This document shows positions 22,801-31,532 of a stretch of 64,000 bases of DNA, in pieces (position 1 is the first letter of the stretch; each line of letters starts with the position of its first letter). A model generated the notes under the pieces. The model did no database searches, was not told the DNA's origin, and saw only the letters and a program-made list of their open reading frames with translations. Position numbers and translations under genes: made by a program. Source of the DNA: Trogon surrucura (taxonomy: Eukaryota > Chordata > Aves > Trogoniformes > Trogonidae); the NCBI GenBank assembly GCA_020746105.1, contig CM036618.1:7572501-7636500 (forward strand), given 5' to 3'.

Positions 22801-24826
22801 AATTTTTTTTAAGTAGCCTATTTAAAATCGTGATTATAAATTAGGGATAAGTGCATAGTGATAGGTAAGAAGCGTTGAGGGTTGGTAGAAGCTTGTGGTC
22901 CACCAGATTTGAGTACCAGTTCACTGGTGGGCATGAACATATATGTAAGTTTTATTTATAGGATGTAGCATCAGACAGTTGTTACGTGAATTCCTCTTGT
23001 AAAATTTAAACAAGGCCTGTGATTCCTACTCTCAGTAATGCGAGATTTTTTTTTTTCCCTTCTAACTTGTATTTCTAATATCTTGACCACTACTAGGAGA
23101 GAACTGGAAAAAATAAAGAAGGATTTGGAAGAAGAGAGGCTGCTGCGAAGTAATTTGGAGGTAATGTTAACAATTTGAGGGGGAGGGAAGGTGATAAGTA
23201 TGTAGGCAGCATTCTGGAATTGAATACCACAGGAGAGTCTTAACAAGCCTGCTTAACCTTTTGATTTTTAATTACTCTTTGTGTGGTTGAGGGAATGCCT
23301 CACGAGACAGTTGGATCTATATAGAAGATTCACAGTTTGTCTTATTTCAACTTTTTTCATCTGGAAAATTTTTCTGAATGATGTTGGGATGCAAGTTCAG
23401 TTTAGTGTCACTATTTGCCAGAAATACATCCAGCTGGACCTGTTGGAATGCCTTGGACTGGAAGGGACCTTTAAAGGTCCTCTAGTCCACCCCCCCTGCA
23501 GCGAGCAGGGACATCTTGAACTAGATCAGGTTGCTCAGAGCCCCATCAAGCCTGACCTTGAATGTCTGCAAGGTTGGAGCCTCCACCACCTCCCTGGGCA
23601 ACCTGAGCCAGTGTTTCACCACCCTCATAGTAAAGAACTTCTTCCTAACGTCTAAGGTGAATCTACCCTGCTCTGGATTAAAACCATTGCCCCTTGTCCT
23701 GTCACTACACACCCTTGTAAACAGCCCCTCCCCAGCTTTCCTGTAACCCCTTCAGGTACTCGAAGGCGGCTTACAAGGTCTCCCCAGAGCCTTCTCTTCT
23801 CCAGGTTGAACAACCCCAACTCTCTCAGCCTGTCCTCATAGCAGAGGTGCTCCAGCCCTCTGATCATTTTTGTGGCCTCCTCTGGACCTGCTCCAACAGG
23901 TCCGTGTCCTTCTTGTGCTGAGGGCTCCAAGACAGAATCCCAAGACAGAAGATGAATGCTTCGCTTTTGTGAGATTGAAGGACAAATGCACTTTATGTAG
24001 TCAAAAGAAAAACATGGCAAAAGTAAACCTTCCTAAATTGTTGATGAACTATTAAAATATTCCGGGGATAATTTACCAAAAGAACAGAATGCATCTGAAA
24101 AGCTTCCTTAAGAATGAATGCCACTGAGTCTCTTGATGAAGCAAGCTATCTCCATGTCAATGTGATGCCTTTAAGTGGTGAATAGGATGAGCTTATTGTA
24201 GAAAATCATTTCAGTCAAGTACCAAAGGGCATTTTAGTTGTGAAATTGTGTTCTCATGGACTATAAAGCTGCTTTCAAAACTTGAGAAGAGCTTCTGGGG
24301 AGTCCACTTCTTAATGCATTTCAAAAGCAATCAATGAAGTTGCCTTAAATACACACCGGGGATGAAGAGGAGTTAACTTCCATGTATCCCCTTCAGTCAA
24401 TTCGAAGAAATACAAGTTAATCTTGGCACGGTATTTTGCATGAAGGCTACTCTAGGAAGTTAGTGTGAGGTGATGATGCCACTTTACATGGGGACGTGTG
24501 AAATGATTCCATGACGCAGCTTTGCTTTACTCAAAGTGAGTTTCTCCAGTAGGATGTAACAGAACTATAACCAAATTTTGAATGATTTTAAATTCTTGTT
24601 TGTTTAGCTGCATAGTAGTATAAAATCAGCTGTAAATACCGAATTGTTAAATGCTTCTGTGTTATGGATTTGTTTACTTAAGTGTCTTTGGAATGTAAAG
24701 GTTATAGTTGTGGTGAAAGCCCTGAAGACTTTAGATATTTGGTATTTTAATACTGACTCTCTTTTCAAAATGTCCTTTTTACAGCTGGAAATAGAAAAAT
24801 TGAAGAAGGCAGTGATGTCTACATGA
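1806..24826 (+). CDS. CD2AP: CD2-associated protein (CD2AP), 3' half, 11 coding exons
   Basis: CD2AP is a cytoplasmic adaptor of the CIN85/CD2AP family. It links membrane proteins such as CD2, nephrin and CBL-bound receptors to endocytosis and actin capping. Joined exons are 1806-1897, 3515-3619, 5108-5144, 5513-5575, 8537-8696, 11824-11966, 19338-19453, 20316-20402, 21765-21949, 23097-23160 and 24785-24826. All have GT-AG boundaries and phases that agree. They give about 363 codons matching the human protein from the third SH3 domain to the stop. Domains in order are SH3-3, a proline-rich linker, the CapZ-interaction motif [17 protein letters not shown], a variable serine-rich stretch and a C-terminal coiled coil ending [14 protein letters not shown]2AP is chosen over its paralogue SH3KBP1 from my recall of the linker and tail and from the neighbour ADGRF4. 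The 5' exons with SH3-1 and SH3-2 are outside the window. Confidence 0.96.
1898..3514 (+). other. CD2AP: CD2AP intron with homopolymer tracts
   Basis: No exon or transposon was recognised. The notable content is a G/T-rich then C-rich low-complexity block at about 2640-2720 and a poly-T run near 3013-3030. Confidence 0.6.
2695..2710 (+). repeat. Poly-C run of 16 bases
   Basis: Sixteen uninterrupted C residues follow CCCCACC-like sequence and are followed by ACCCCTCCCC. About 30-50 bases upstream on the same strand lie runs of G (GGGG and GGGGGG) between T runs. The run is intronic in CD2AP. Confidence 0.9.
3515..3619 (+). CDS. CD2AP: CD2AP exon: second half of SH3 domain 3
   Basis: Thirty-five codons start [20 protein letters not shown] and end ESDKDFP. 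The WW pair holds the ligand-binding tryptophan, and the GVFPDNF strand includes the conserved proline of SH3 domains. Both ends are phase 0 (TTTTAG acceptor, GTAAGT donor). Human has [20 protein letters not shown], so this is among the most conserved segments of the gene. Confidence 0.96.
3620..5107 (+). other. CD2AP: CD2AP intron, no other feature seen
   Basis: AT-rich intron without a recognisable repeat. A 153-codon open frame on the minus strand (4529-4990) has no recognisable domain and is probably chance. Confidence 0.6.
5108..5144 (+). CDS. CD2AP: CD2AP small exon: proline-rich [12 protein letters not shown]
   Basis: A 37-base exon between CTTCCAG and GTATGT encodes [12 protein letters not shown] and ends in phase 1. 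It matches human [12 protein letters not shown] directly after SH3-3. It is short enough to be missed without the protein match. Confidence 0.93.
5513..5575 (+). CDS. CD2AP: CD2AP exon: linker [21 protein letters not shown]
   Basis: A 63-base exon, phase 1 in and phase 1 out, aligned with human APKPELIAAEKKYFSLKPEEK. It is part of the disordered linker and has no catalytic or folded domain. Acceptor CATTCAG, donor GTGAGG. Confidence 0.92.
5576..8536 (+). other. CD2AP: CD2AP intron, about 3 kb, no repeat recognised
   Basis: AT-rich intron with a poly-T run near 6112-6127. I see no CR1 copy or exon-like conserved frame in it. Confidence 0.55.
8537..8696 (+). CDS. CD2AP: CD2AP exon: proline-rich linker
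   Basis: The exon reads [20 protein letters not shown] onwards, with [30 protein letters not shown], and ends in phase 2 before GTCAGT. Human has [20 protein letters not shown] and PKRPEKPVPPPPPIAK in the same place. The bird exon keeps the PxVPPKKP and PKRPxKP motifs but lacks the run of five prolines near the end. Confidence 0.93.
9300..9791 (+). mobile_element. CR1 LINE 3' fragment, 115-codon open frame
   Basis: A plus-oriented, 5'-truncated CR1. Its frame 9358-9705 ([20 protein letters not shown] to ALSNLI) is the C-terminal end of the CR1 ORF2 protein and has no stop. A short 3' UTR and the CATTCTATGATTCTAT tail follow. The tail region is nearly identical to the reverse complement of the copy at 20685-21425, so the two belong to the same subfamily. 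Confidence 0.92.
10085..11226 (+). mobile_element. CR1 LINE fragment, decayed
   Basis: A plus-oriented CR1 starting in the reverse transcriptase domain ([40 protein letters not shown]) and running to the 3' end. Stops and frameshifts separate three open segments (10050-10394, 10508-10819 and later remnants). The copy is therefore older than the one just upstream. The tail is degraded (GGATTCTGATTTT). Confidence 0.88.
11824..11966 (+). CDS. CD2AP: CD2AP exon: SNGEVV to KSSKES
   Basis: One base completes the lysine codon begun in the exon ending at 8696. The exon then reads [20 protein letters not shown] and continues [19 protein letters not shown]. Human has INGEVSSISSKFETEPVSKL and KLDSEQLPLRPKSVDFDSL. 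It is an unfolded linker, phase 2 in and phase 1 out, donor GTAAGA. Confidence 0.93.
13213..13233. repeat. Perfect 9-bp inverted repeat with 3-base loop
   Basis: ATATGCTGT, loop GAA, then ACAGCATAT. It lies in an intron, and no function can be assigned. Confidence 0.6.
15715..16372 (+). mobile_element. CR1 LINE segment lacking its 3' end
   Basis: A plus-oriented CR1 from GTGTCCCCCAGGGCTC (the PQGS motif of the reverse transcriptase) through the C-terminal coding part, ending abruptly at GGGGAGACCTCAC. It has several frame breaks. CR1 copies are normally cut at the 5' end, so the missing 3' end suggests a later rearrangement with the copy at 16541. Confidence 0.85.
16373..16540. other. 168-bp spacer inside the CR1 complex
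   Basis: Sequence unlike CR1 that separates two overlapping CR1 segments. It is not recognised as another transposon. Confidence 0.5.
16541..17031 (+). mobile_element. CR1 LINE 3' segment
   Basis: A plus-oriented CR1 that starts at GGGGCTGGAGAGGGTACAGA, repeating about 125 bases already present at 16236-16365, and runs to ATGATTCTATAAC. The frame 16747-16938 ([31 protein letters not shown]) is the ORF2 C-terminus. It contains a 14-bp tandem duplication at 16697-16724. Confidence 0.88.
16697..16724 (+). repeat. Tandem duplication, 2 x 14 bp
   Basis: GGTTGTAGTGAGGC occurs twice head to tail inside the CR1 segment. A normal CR1 has one copy, so this is a slippage event after or during insertion. 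Confidence 0.85.
19338..19453 (+). CDS. CD2AP: CD2AP exon with CapZ-interaction (CPI) motif
   Basis: The exon reads [14 protein letters not shown] followed by [17 protein letters not shown] and SRFNCSTS. The middle part fits the CPI consensus LxHxTxxRPK(x6)P, by which CD2AP and CIN85 bind the actin capping protein CapZ and weaken capping. All consensus residues are present. The surrounding residues differ from human ([17 protein letters not shown]), but the spacing is the same. Phase 1 in, phase 0 out. Confidence 0.95.
19661..19680 (+). repeat. Short TTCTG microsatellite
   Basis: About four units of TTCTG (TTCTGTTCTGTTCTGT) in the intron between the CPI exon and the next exon. The rest of that intron (19454-20315) shows no recognised element. 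Confidence 0.75.
20316..20402 (+). CDS. CD2AP: CD2AP exon: Lys/Glu-rich linker
   Basis: Twenty-nine codons from [20 protein letters not shown] to KPKPIETKK, both ends phase 0. It corresponds to human PTHSPEKILKLPKEEDSANL. SPEK and the KEEE/KEED cluster are retained, and the first residues are not. The exon is highly charged and probably disordered. Confidence 0.92.
20685..21425 (-). mobile_element. CR1 LINE fragment, opposite orientation
   Basis: A minus-oriented CR1, from its tail at about 20685 to a 5' truncation near 21425. Minus-strand frames 20769-20960, 20921-21115 and 21112-21354 are overlapping pieces of the ORF2 C-terminus, offset by frameshifts. Its 3' part matches the copy at 9300-9791 almost base for base over several hundred bases, so the two copies form an inverted pair within the CD2AP transcript. 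Confidence 0.92.
21765..21949 (+). CDS. CD2AP: CD2AP exon: variable stretch and start of coiled coil
   Basis: The exon begins [20 protein letters not shown], then [20 protein letters not shown] and [13 protein letters not shown], and ends in phase 2. The N-terminal half is serine/proline-rich and poorly conserved with human. The second half matches human VETDDVKKNSLDELRAQI and begins the C-terminal coiled coil used for dimerisation in this family. Confidence 0.94.
21950..23096 (+). other. CD2AP: CD2AP intron, nothing recognised
   Basis: AT-rich intron of about 1.1 kb with no repeat that I recognise. It ends in a T-rich tract and the acceptor TACTAG. Confidence 0.6.
23097..23160 (+). CDS. CD2AP: CD2AP exon: coiled coil [15 protein letters not shown]
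   Basis: 64 bases, phase 2 in and phase 0 out, encoding [20 protein letters not shown] then E, with heptad-like leucines. Human has KELEKLRKDLEEEKTMRSNL. The acceptor is TACTAG and the donor GTAATG. Confidence 0.95.
23441..23935 (-). mobile_element. CR1 LINE fragment
   Basis: A minus-oriented CR1 3' part in the second-last CD2AP intron. The minus-strand frames 23521-23712 and 23652-24020 give [20 protein letters not shown] and [20 protein letters not shown], which are the ORF2 C-terminus. The terminal octamer repeat has been lost, and frameshifts are present. Confidence 0.9.
24785..24826 (+). CDS. CD2AP: CD2AP last coding exon and stop
   Basis: [13 protein letters not shown] followed by TGA at 24824-24826. 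Human ends [13 protein letters not shown], so the length and frame agree. It completes the coiled coil. Confidence 0.96.
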   Translation: MEIEKLKKAVMST

Positions 24827-26166
24827 GACAGCTATGGACTCAATGTTTTTAAATCGCCAGGAATTCAAAGCTGAACACAAGGAGAACTGACTCTTATATC
24901 ATAATAATGGATGCTGGTGTTCTTCAGGCTTAAAGAAAAAAACATAACTAAAAAAGGAATATAGTCTTCTATTCAGAGAGATAAGAAAACAGAAAAAGAA
25001 TAATGGTGTAATTTTTTTGCCAATATGAAAGAGGCCTTATTTCTTACTGTGCTGGAATTGCAGACCTTGTTTTTTGGTTTGCTTGAAAATACTACTGAAT
25101 CTGTATAGAAAGGAGAGGGAATTCTTAATAGATTTTTATTGAATACTTGTAGCTTAATTTTTAAAGAGATCTATGCTATAAATAGGATGATCTATCTTTA
25201 CAACTAATCTGTAAAATAGTCTATCGGGAGGGATGGAATAACTGTATCGTAATTGTAGTCACTACTTTTCCCCTACATGCAAAAGGGAATATATGATATT
25301 TGTATAATTTTGGCAGTCTTACCCAGGGTTATGAAGTTGTGCCTGTCTGCGGTGAGAATATTAAAAATATGCTGTTTCTAAGTTCATTAATGCAATGAAC
25401 CAGGTGAAACTCCTATGCATTGTAGTAAGAAAGAATGGTCTAATCTGAGTAGTGTAGCAGAACGTTTTGTCACTTGCACTATTGGATTAAAAAGGGATTT
25501 AGGACTTGAATCATGAGGTTATGACAAAATTAACTTTTAAAACCACAAAATGCAAGAAATACAGATAAAAGGCCAGAATCCAGTCTTAACTCAACCTGTT
25601 GTGCCTAAACTATTACAGCATGAAAAAGTAAACCTTAAGTCACAACGTATGTGCTTCTGTGTATCTAAACTGAAGTAGTCGGTCTTTCTGATGGTTAAAT
25701 CTGCATCTGGATCTGTTTTTTACAACAGTCAGGCTTTGTGTTTAATATGCCTCCGAATAAATCCCTTTGGAACTTTGATACTCTTAAAAAGTCTCAATAT
25801 TTATATATTTATGCCATAAACTTTCTCAGTGCATTGCGTAACTCTAAATTTAATAATATCTTCGTATCTTAATGAGTGGAAGAATTGCTTTGACAGCGGT
25901 GTGATGGTGTTCAGGATGGAGTTTTATGGAAAACAATTGAAATCTTATGGATGGTCGTTATCTTTAACCCCTGAGCTCAACACAGTGCACCAGAATAATA
26001 TTCAAATAATACGCAGAGTGAAGGGAGACCGTGATATTTATTGCTGAGTTCGTCTGATTAAGGAATTCAAAAGCATACAGCTTTGGAAAGCCAGTTAGTA
26101 ATCACCTTATCTCCTTCTGGTCTACTAGAATTTAAATGACAAAAACATTCTACATGGTTTGGCAAT

Positions 26167-26214
26167 TTAACCAGTAAAAGAAGTAATTAATTAACCAGTA
26201 AAAGAAGTAATTAA
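26167..26214 (+). repeat. Perfect tandem duplication, 2 x 24 bp, in the 3' UTR
   Basis: The unit TTAACCAGTAAAAGAAGTAA plus TTAA is present twice with no mismatch, so the duplication is probably recent. It lies in the CD2AP 3' UTR. Confidence 0.9.
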
Positions 26215-27022
26215 GTTTCTATTCATGGGAATAGTCATAAATCTAGTAATTGTTTATGCCACTTGAGCAAGTGACATGGAAGTGTTACTTCTTGAAACCG
26301 TATTTTTCCCACAGTTGATGCATCATAAAATACGAACATCAAAATGTCAACTGAAGGGTGTTTGTCAGTTGCTGATTTAAGTTGGTAATAAACTTTGATT
26401 AACATGCTGTGCAGGTATTAGCTAATATTTGCTAGTCACGTTGCTAATAAGCTGATTCAGGATTAATCCTTTTAACTTTTAATTGCCTAGATGGATCGCA
26501 AGTGAAGACTTGAACCAGATCTTTATACTGAGGAACAATGTGCAGCAGTAATGCTTTTTGTTGGACACTAAACTCTTAGAATTCATACCTCTGAGTCGGG
26601 TGATGAAAAGCAAGACTTGAGCCTAATGGAATAGCCAATTTTGTTACCCAAGCTCTACAGAAATTGCGTCTGCATGTCAGCTTGTAGCAGACAAACAGAA
26701 CAAGACAATCAGTTAAAACCACAAGTGAAAGGTGTTTTGTTATTTAATGGCCTTTGTTCGCTATAGCAATAAATGACCCAAGTGCAATGACTTGATTTAA
26801 ATAAAACCCTCGTTTAAAAGTCGCTGCTATGTGTATTTTTAGCCATAAGGAAGTTGCCCTGATGTATGTCTGTCTTGTCTTCGGCTACTGTTCTGTCCTG
26901 GAGTGGAGGGGGAGAGGGTAACGGTTTTGAAGACATTCCACAGTGTGAGTCCCTGAAAGCAGTATGCCTCACTCACTTGTTTACTGGTGCTGTAAAATGA
27001 TGCATGCTATCCAAACTCAGCA

Positions 27023-27028
27023 AATAAA
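27023..27028 (+). terminator. CD2AP: Candidate distal polyadenylation signal of CD2AP
   Basis: AATAAA in CAAATAAAGGAAG with a T/GT-rich downstream stretch. It is the last such signal before the sequence loses any resemblance to a 3' UTR. Further AATAAA motifs downstream (about 27720) are also possible. Confidence 0.5.
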
Positions 27029-27045
27029 GGAAGTTTAAAAACCTG

Positions 27046-28702
27046 TTGAAATGTCTGCTCAGTTTTGTTCAGGCATGTTTCCAGTGCCATAAAAATGCTT
27101 TGTGGGAGGAATTTTGGGGGGTGAGAGTAAAGTGTATTATTATTTTCATAGTCGCCTTTTCAGATTTATTTTACTTGCTAGGATGCTCTGGTTCCAAAAT
27201 GCTTTAAAACTTGGTGGTTTTCTTTGCAAGTGTAACTGGGAATCGTGACTTCTCAGTATCTCTTCATTCATTTTTTTCTTTTTACCTGTGGGTCCATATT
27301 GAACTGACCTTGCTGTGCATCTTCAGAGTCTCTTTTAAGATTCTTATTGCCACTCAGTAACATGGATGAATGTGTGTTTGAATCACTTCTTAAATAGGTA
27401 GTGAAGAACTGAAGACTGAGAGTCTGGCATGTTTAAAAAGGGCATATAGATAAGGTAAAAGGCAAATGAAGAACAGAACTACAGAAGAAAGAGTTTTTTG
27501 AATTATAAGGTTTTTATTCAGTCTTCACGGCATTCTCTAACAAGCTCTTGTCTGCATACAAGGTACAGTTTAAATTACAGGTCTAGTTAAAAATTATTTT
27601 AACATTCACTATGAAGGTAATATTAATGAAAAGTGTTGCATCAGGGAAATGAAGTTTCTGATGAAAACCTGTAACATATGGCAAGGTTTGACTCTAAACT
27701 GTGCAGCCAAGTGTCTGTTAAATAAACACCTCGCATTAATTAAAGTCATAAATTAGCAGAAATCTCTCCATTTCCAAAGGAAATAGTAAAAACAGGTTTT
27801 CACAGCTGCCTTACTTTTGGCTGCTGTTAAAGTTCTCAGAGATGTTCCGGGCTGCTGACTCTTTGCTTTCTCTGAGCCCTAGCAAAGCAGCTGGTCCCGT
27901 ATCTTGGGTAATTGGATTTTGCAAGAGCTGAAAAGACAAACCACTCCCTTTTTGGGTGCCTGGGCACGTTCCTCCCAGCCTGAAGAATGCAGACAGCCTC
28001 GACCAGCTGGTAAAGTGTGAGACTGATGCTCTTGGGCTCAGGGTCTGGAGAACCCTCCTTGCTTGCTGGAAGTCCTGGTCTGAATATCTTTCTAAGCCCC
28101 TGGGAGCACAGATTCACACCTCTTCCTTCTGGGAGAAGCGTGAGCCTCAGCATTGACGCGTGCCAGCCTTTGCGCCCTTCCGAGGGCTGTTGCTTAGGTT
28201 GAGGAGGTGTTTGAGCATCAAGGGGTATTCAGCCATGCCATCACAGCAAAGGTTCGGGGACCATGTAGAACTACAATTCCAGGTGACTAGGAGAAGAAAC
28301 TTTTTTAAGCCGATGTCCATACCTTGACATAAACTGGTCTTAGGACTTAAAAAGTTGCCAAGTTGCCACCTTTTAATTCCTCTCTACCCAGTGCTGTATC
28401 AAGTGTGAGTCACCCAACCTTTCCAGGTGGGTGGTGTTGGCTGTGTCTAGTTGTGCTTGGCTCAATTCCTGCTCGATACCAATGTGAGATGCAAGACTGG
28501 CTATATCAGAACAGTAAATGTGACCTACCTTGTGGCTGAGGTGTACCTGAAGTTCTGGTAGTTGGTAAAAATGACGTTGTGTCAGGAAACCCTATAAGCT
28601 CATGACAAACGCCTTGCAGGACTGTGGGGAAAATTAGCGACCAGTGTCCTTACAACAATGCAGTCTGTCATTGTTTGGGTTCTTTTTTTTTCCTCTTTAA
28701 AG
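27046..28702. other. Intergenic, no gene recognised
   Basis: Sequence between the inferred end of CD2AP and the first intergenic CR1 remnant. Frames of 60-105 codons on both strands around 27836-28202 overlap each other in a moderately GC-rich patch. They show no domain or splice pattern. Confidence 0.55.
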
Positions 28703-28862
28703 AAATATAGTGGTGGAGTCACCGTCCCTGGAGGTGTTTAAGGAGATGCTGGATGTGGCACTTAGTGCCCTGGTCTGGCCGATGTGGTGGTGTTGGGTCA
28801 TAGGCTGGACTTGATGATCTCAGAGGTTTTTCCAGCCTCAACAGTTCTGTGATTCTGTGATG
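28703..28862 (+). mobile_element. Short CR1 3' end
   Basis: GTGGTGGAGTCACCGTCCCT, the end of CR1 ORF2, followed by the 3' UTR and CTGTGATTCTGTGATG. About 160 bases, plus-oriented. Confidence 0.9.
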
Positions 28863-29403
28863 CTTCCAAAGCTGCCCTGTGAGTAGAAAAATTGTTAGGA
28901 ATTGCTCTTCTGTTACAATAAACTGCTTGCTGTAAATTACCAGCTCTTAGAAATCTGGGTGTTATTAAGAGATTCAACAGTGAACGTAGCACAAGGTCCA
29001 GCAGATAACTCTCACCCCATAGGATGGTTGCAGCTCCTAAAGATTATTACCTGCTCACTGAGCCTTTAGCCACACAGGATACTGTTAGTAGTGTGATCCT
29101 TGATTTATGAAGGGTAATGCATTAACTCAATCAGATTTTGATGATGTTTTTTTTTTCTGTGTTTCTCTGAAGTCTTGAAGATGGGTTACATACAGCAGAT
29201 GCCTCCTCCACCAGGAGGAAGGGTACGAACCACGCAGGTGTGATTCATCTGCGCAGAGCCCTGTCGAAGGCGGCGATCTGGCAGTTCTGTGGGCGTGTTT
29301 GTGACTTGTTTGGTCGCTTTGCAGCGCAATACATTCATTGTCAGGCTCCTCAGTGGTAATCCAGTCGGACAAGAAGCGGGCTGGTGCCTAAGGTTATTTC
29401 TTC

Positions 29404-29572
29404 ATGGGAAAACTGAATGAATCAGAGCACCCGAGCAGCGCTGGGTACGACCGTAAGAGTGAGGCTGGGGCGCGATGGCAGCAGATGAATGGTCAGACAG
29501 TCGCCTGTGATACCTTGAGGATCTCTGGCTCTGCTGGTTTTGCCTACAGCAGAACCCAGACTTCTAAAGACG
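29404..29572 (+). other. Candidate exon ending at a strong splice donor
   Basis: An open frame from ATG at 29404 reads MGKLNESEHPSSAGYDRKSE and stays open to the donor AAGACG|GTAAGTAC at 29573. Upstream sequence from about 29210 is unusually rich in CpG for this locus. It could be an alternative or non-coding first exon of ADGRF4 or a separate non-coding RNA. The translation resembles no family I know, so coding status is unsupported. Confidence 0.25.
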
Positions 29573-30284
29573 GTAAGTACCCCCACAAAACAACATTTTT
29601 GCCAAACTGCTTGAAAATTATCAACAGTCTGCGAAATCGGTTCACTCATAAAGTGCACTTAATTGCTTAGGCTGCGTTTACTTTGCGCTTGCTTTCTCTG
29701 TTTCCTATTATCCTTACGTCTGTGGAAATAATTAGATTTCTTAATTACCCTCTCATCTTTTTGCTTGCAGTTTTGTAGTTAGTCTCTAATCACAGTGTCA
29801 CTTTTAAGAAAATCTGAAATTTTCTTGTAACTAAAGTTCTTGTAAAGATCACTCTGAGAACTTGCTTTACTTAAATTTGCAGTTCCAAGTGTAATCTCTT
29901 TAAAAATATGACTAATACCATTCTGTATATTTAAGAACTTTAATTTTAATTGAGAGATTACCACGTTGAAGACTCTGAAGTCTTATGCTGTGGCTTTTAT
30001 AACCTGCTAGGTAGTAATGGCCAATGATCACTTGATGGTGGTTCTATTGAGTTTTAAGCTAGCCATGTAGCCATTTAAGCCCTAAAAATAACAGAATCGT
30101 TTCTGTAAGAACAGATTTAATATATATTTTTAAGTGTTAAATACACACAGTGCAAGTTTGCTTAGCTAATTATGGCAGATCCAGTGTAAATTTATATTTT
30201 GCACATTATGGGCTTGCAATTTTCCCGCAGGATACCTTTCCCTACAAACTTAACTACAGTTTGTCTTCTGCAGTAACGGAGAGG

Positions 30285-30445
30285 GGAAAGCTGTGACCCC
30301 AGGTGATGGAGAACCCTTGACCAGAGACCTTGGGACCCCCAGCCTGGGGGTGCAGCCCCCACCGCTGCCGCTGCCTGGGCTGAGCCCTCTGGTCGCTGTG
30401 ACCGTGCGGGGCCAGGGCTGCCCTGCGGTGCATCCGGCCAGAAAT
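30285..30445. other. GC-rich patch in AT-rich intergenic DNA
   Basis: About 160 bases with several CpGs and short C/G-rich repeats, such as CCCCCAGCCTGGGGG. I cannot assign it to a gene or repeat family. It may be a small regulatory island or an unrecognised repeat. Confidence 0.4.
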
Positions 30446-31323
30446 GAAAAGCAAGAAAGTGCTTGCGGAGGAGGAAAGGAAGGGACAGTTTTGTAGAGTT
30501 TTTCAAAACACTTGAATTTTAAACCAACAGAAGACGCAGGTTTTGAATTCAAGGCTATGATGCATTAAACAATATATGGATTATTTTTTAAATAGAAGAT
30601 CAGTTTACCTTTCTTTACTGTATTCAGAGGCTCTTTCTGCTCTCATAAACACTGCGTAGCCACTCACTCCTTACTCCTTTCCTCATGTTGGGGGCTTTGC
30701 CCCCATTTGGGCTGCTGTGACCAAATGAGCTGAAGCAGGAGGATCAGCAGCTGGTGACAGCCTCCTGAGCTGGGTGGGAGATACCTGAGGGTGTGGAAGT
30801 GTCCTCTTACTGGAAAGCCCCTTCCATGTGAGAGGGTTTGGACAACTCACTTGCTCATGTGTCTGTGTCTGGATGGAACAGAAACCTCTGGAAGAGAAAC
30901 ATGTTTGCAGCTTCTTAGAAAGGGAAGCATTAAGGGCAGCAGATAGTTCAGGTATACATCATCTTCTGTCTAAAGTATTCTCATTGGATGTTTTGGAGGA
31001 GAGGAATAGCTGTGTATACTTTCACATGGCCTTATGTCAGTATATCCATTTTTTTTGTTTCCTAAACTGGCAGTACCTTGTTGCTGTATTACTTGCTGTG
31101 CTTTAAGTTTCCATTGCTGCATAGTAGTTATGTTGGCACATTCTTGCAGTGGTGAGACTGGGTGGTTTCCACGGTGAGTCAAGCAATGCAACTGAGCGAG
31201 ACCAGTGCTCTGCTGGTAACACGAGCCAGTATCTCAGCGAATAAATACCTGGAGCTGTCCCAGATTTCCACCTCACTGAAAGGTAACAGCCCTAGGTGGA
31301 GTTACATCAGTGATTAAATACGA

Positions 31324-31532
31324 AATCATAGAATCATAGAACTGTCAGGGTTGGAAGGGACTTTAAAGATCATCTAGTTCCAACCCCCCTGCCATGGGCA
31401 GGGACATCCCCCACTAGATCAGGCTGCCCAGAGCCCCATCCAGCCTGGCCTTAAAAACTTCCAGGGATGGGGCTTCCACCCCCTCTCTGGGCAACCTGTG
31501 CCAGGGTCTCACCACCCTCATGGGGAAGAATT
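31324..31532 (-). mobile_element. Short CR1 3' end
   Basis: A minus-oriented copy starting ATCATAGAATCATAGAACTG (the reversed tail repeat) and running about 200 bases into the ORF2 C-terminus, where it is truncated at GGGGAAGAATT. Confidence 0.92.

Larger units (their letters stand above)
24827..27045 (+). other. CD2AP: CD2AP 3' UTR (probable extent)
   Basis: About 2.2 kb of AT-rich sequence after the stop with no competing coding frame. AATAAA occurs at 25756-25761, 26768-26773, 26800-26805 and 27023-27028. The last is followed by a GT/T-rich stretch (TGTCTGCTCAGTTTTGTTC) typical of a cleavage site. The 3' end is inferred. Shorter isoforms from the earlier signals are possible. Confidence 0.6.

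Noticed and set aside
27836-28202. Overlapping frames on both strands in a GC-richer intergenic patch
   Set aside because: Long frames on both strands at once reflect base composition rather than coding. No homology recognised.
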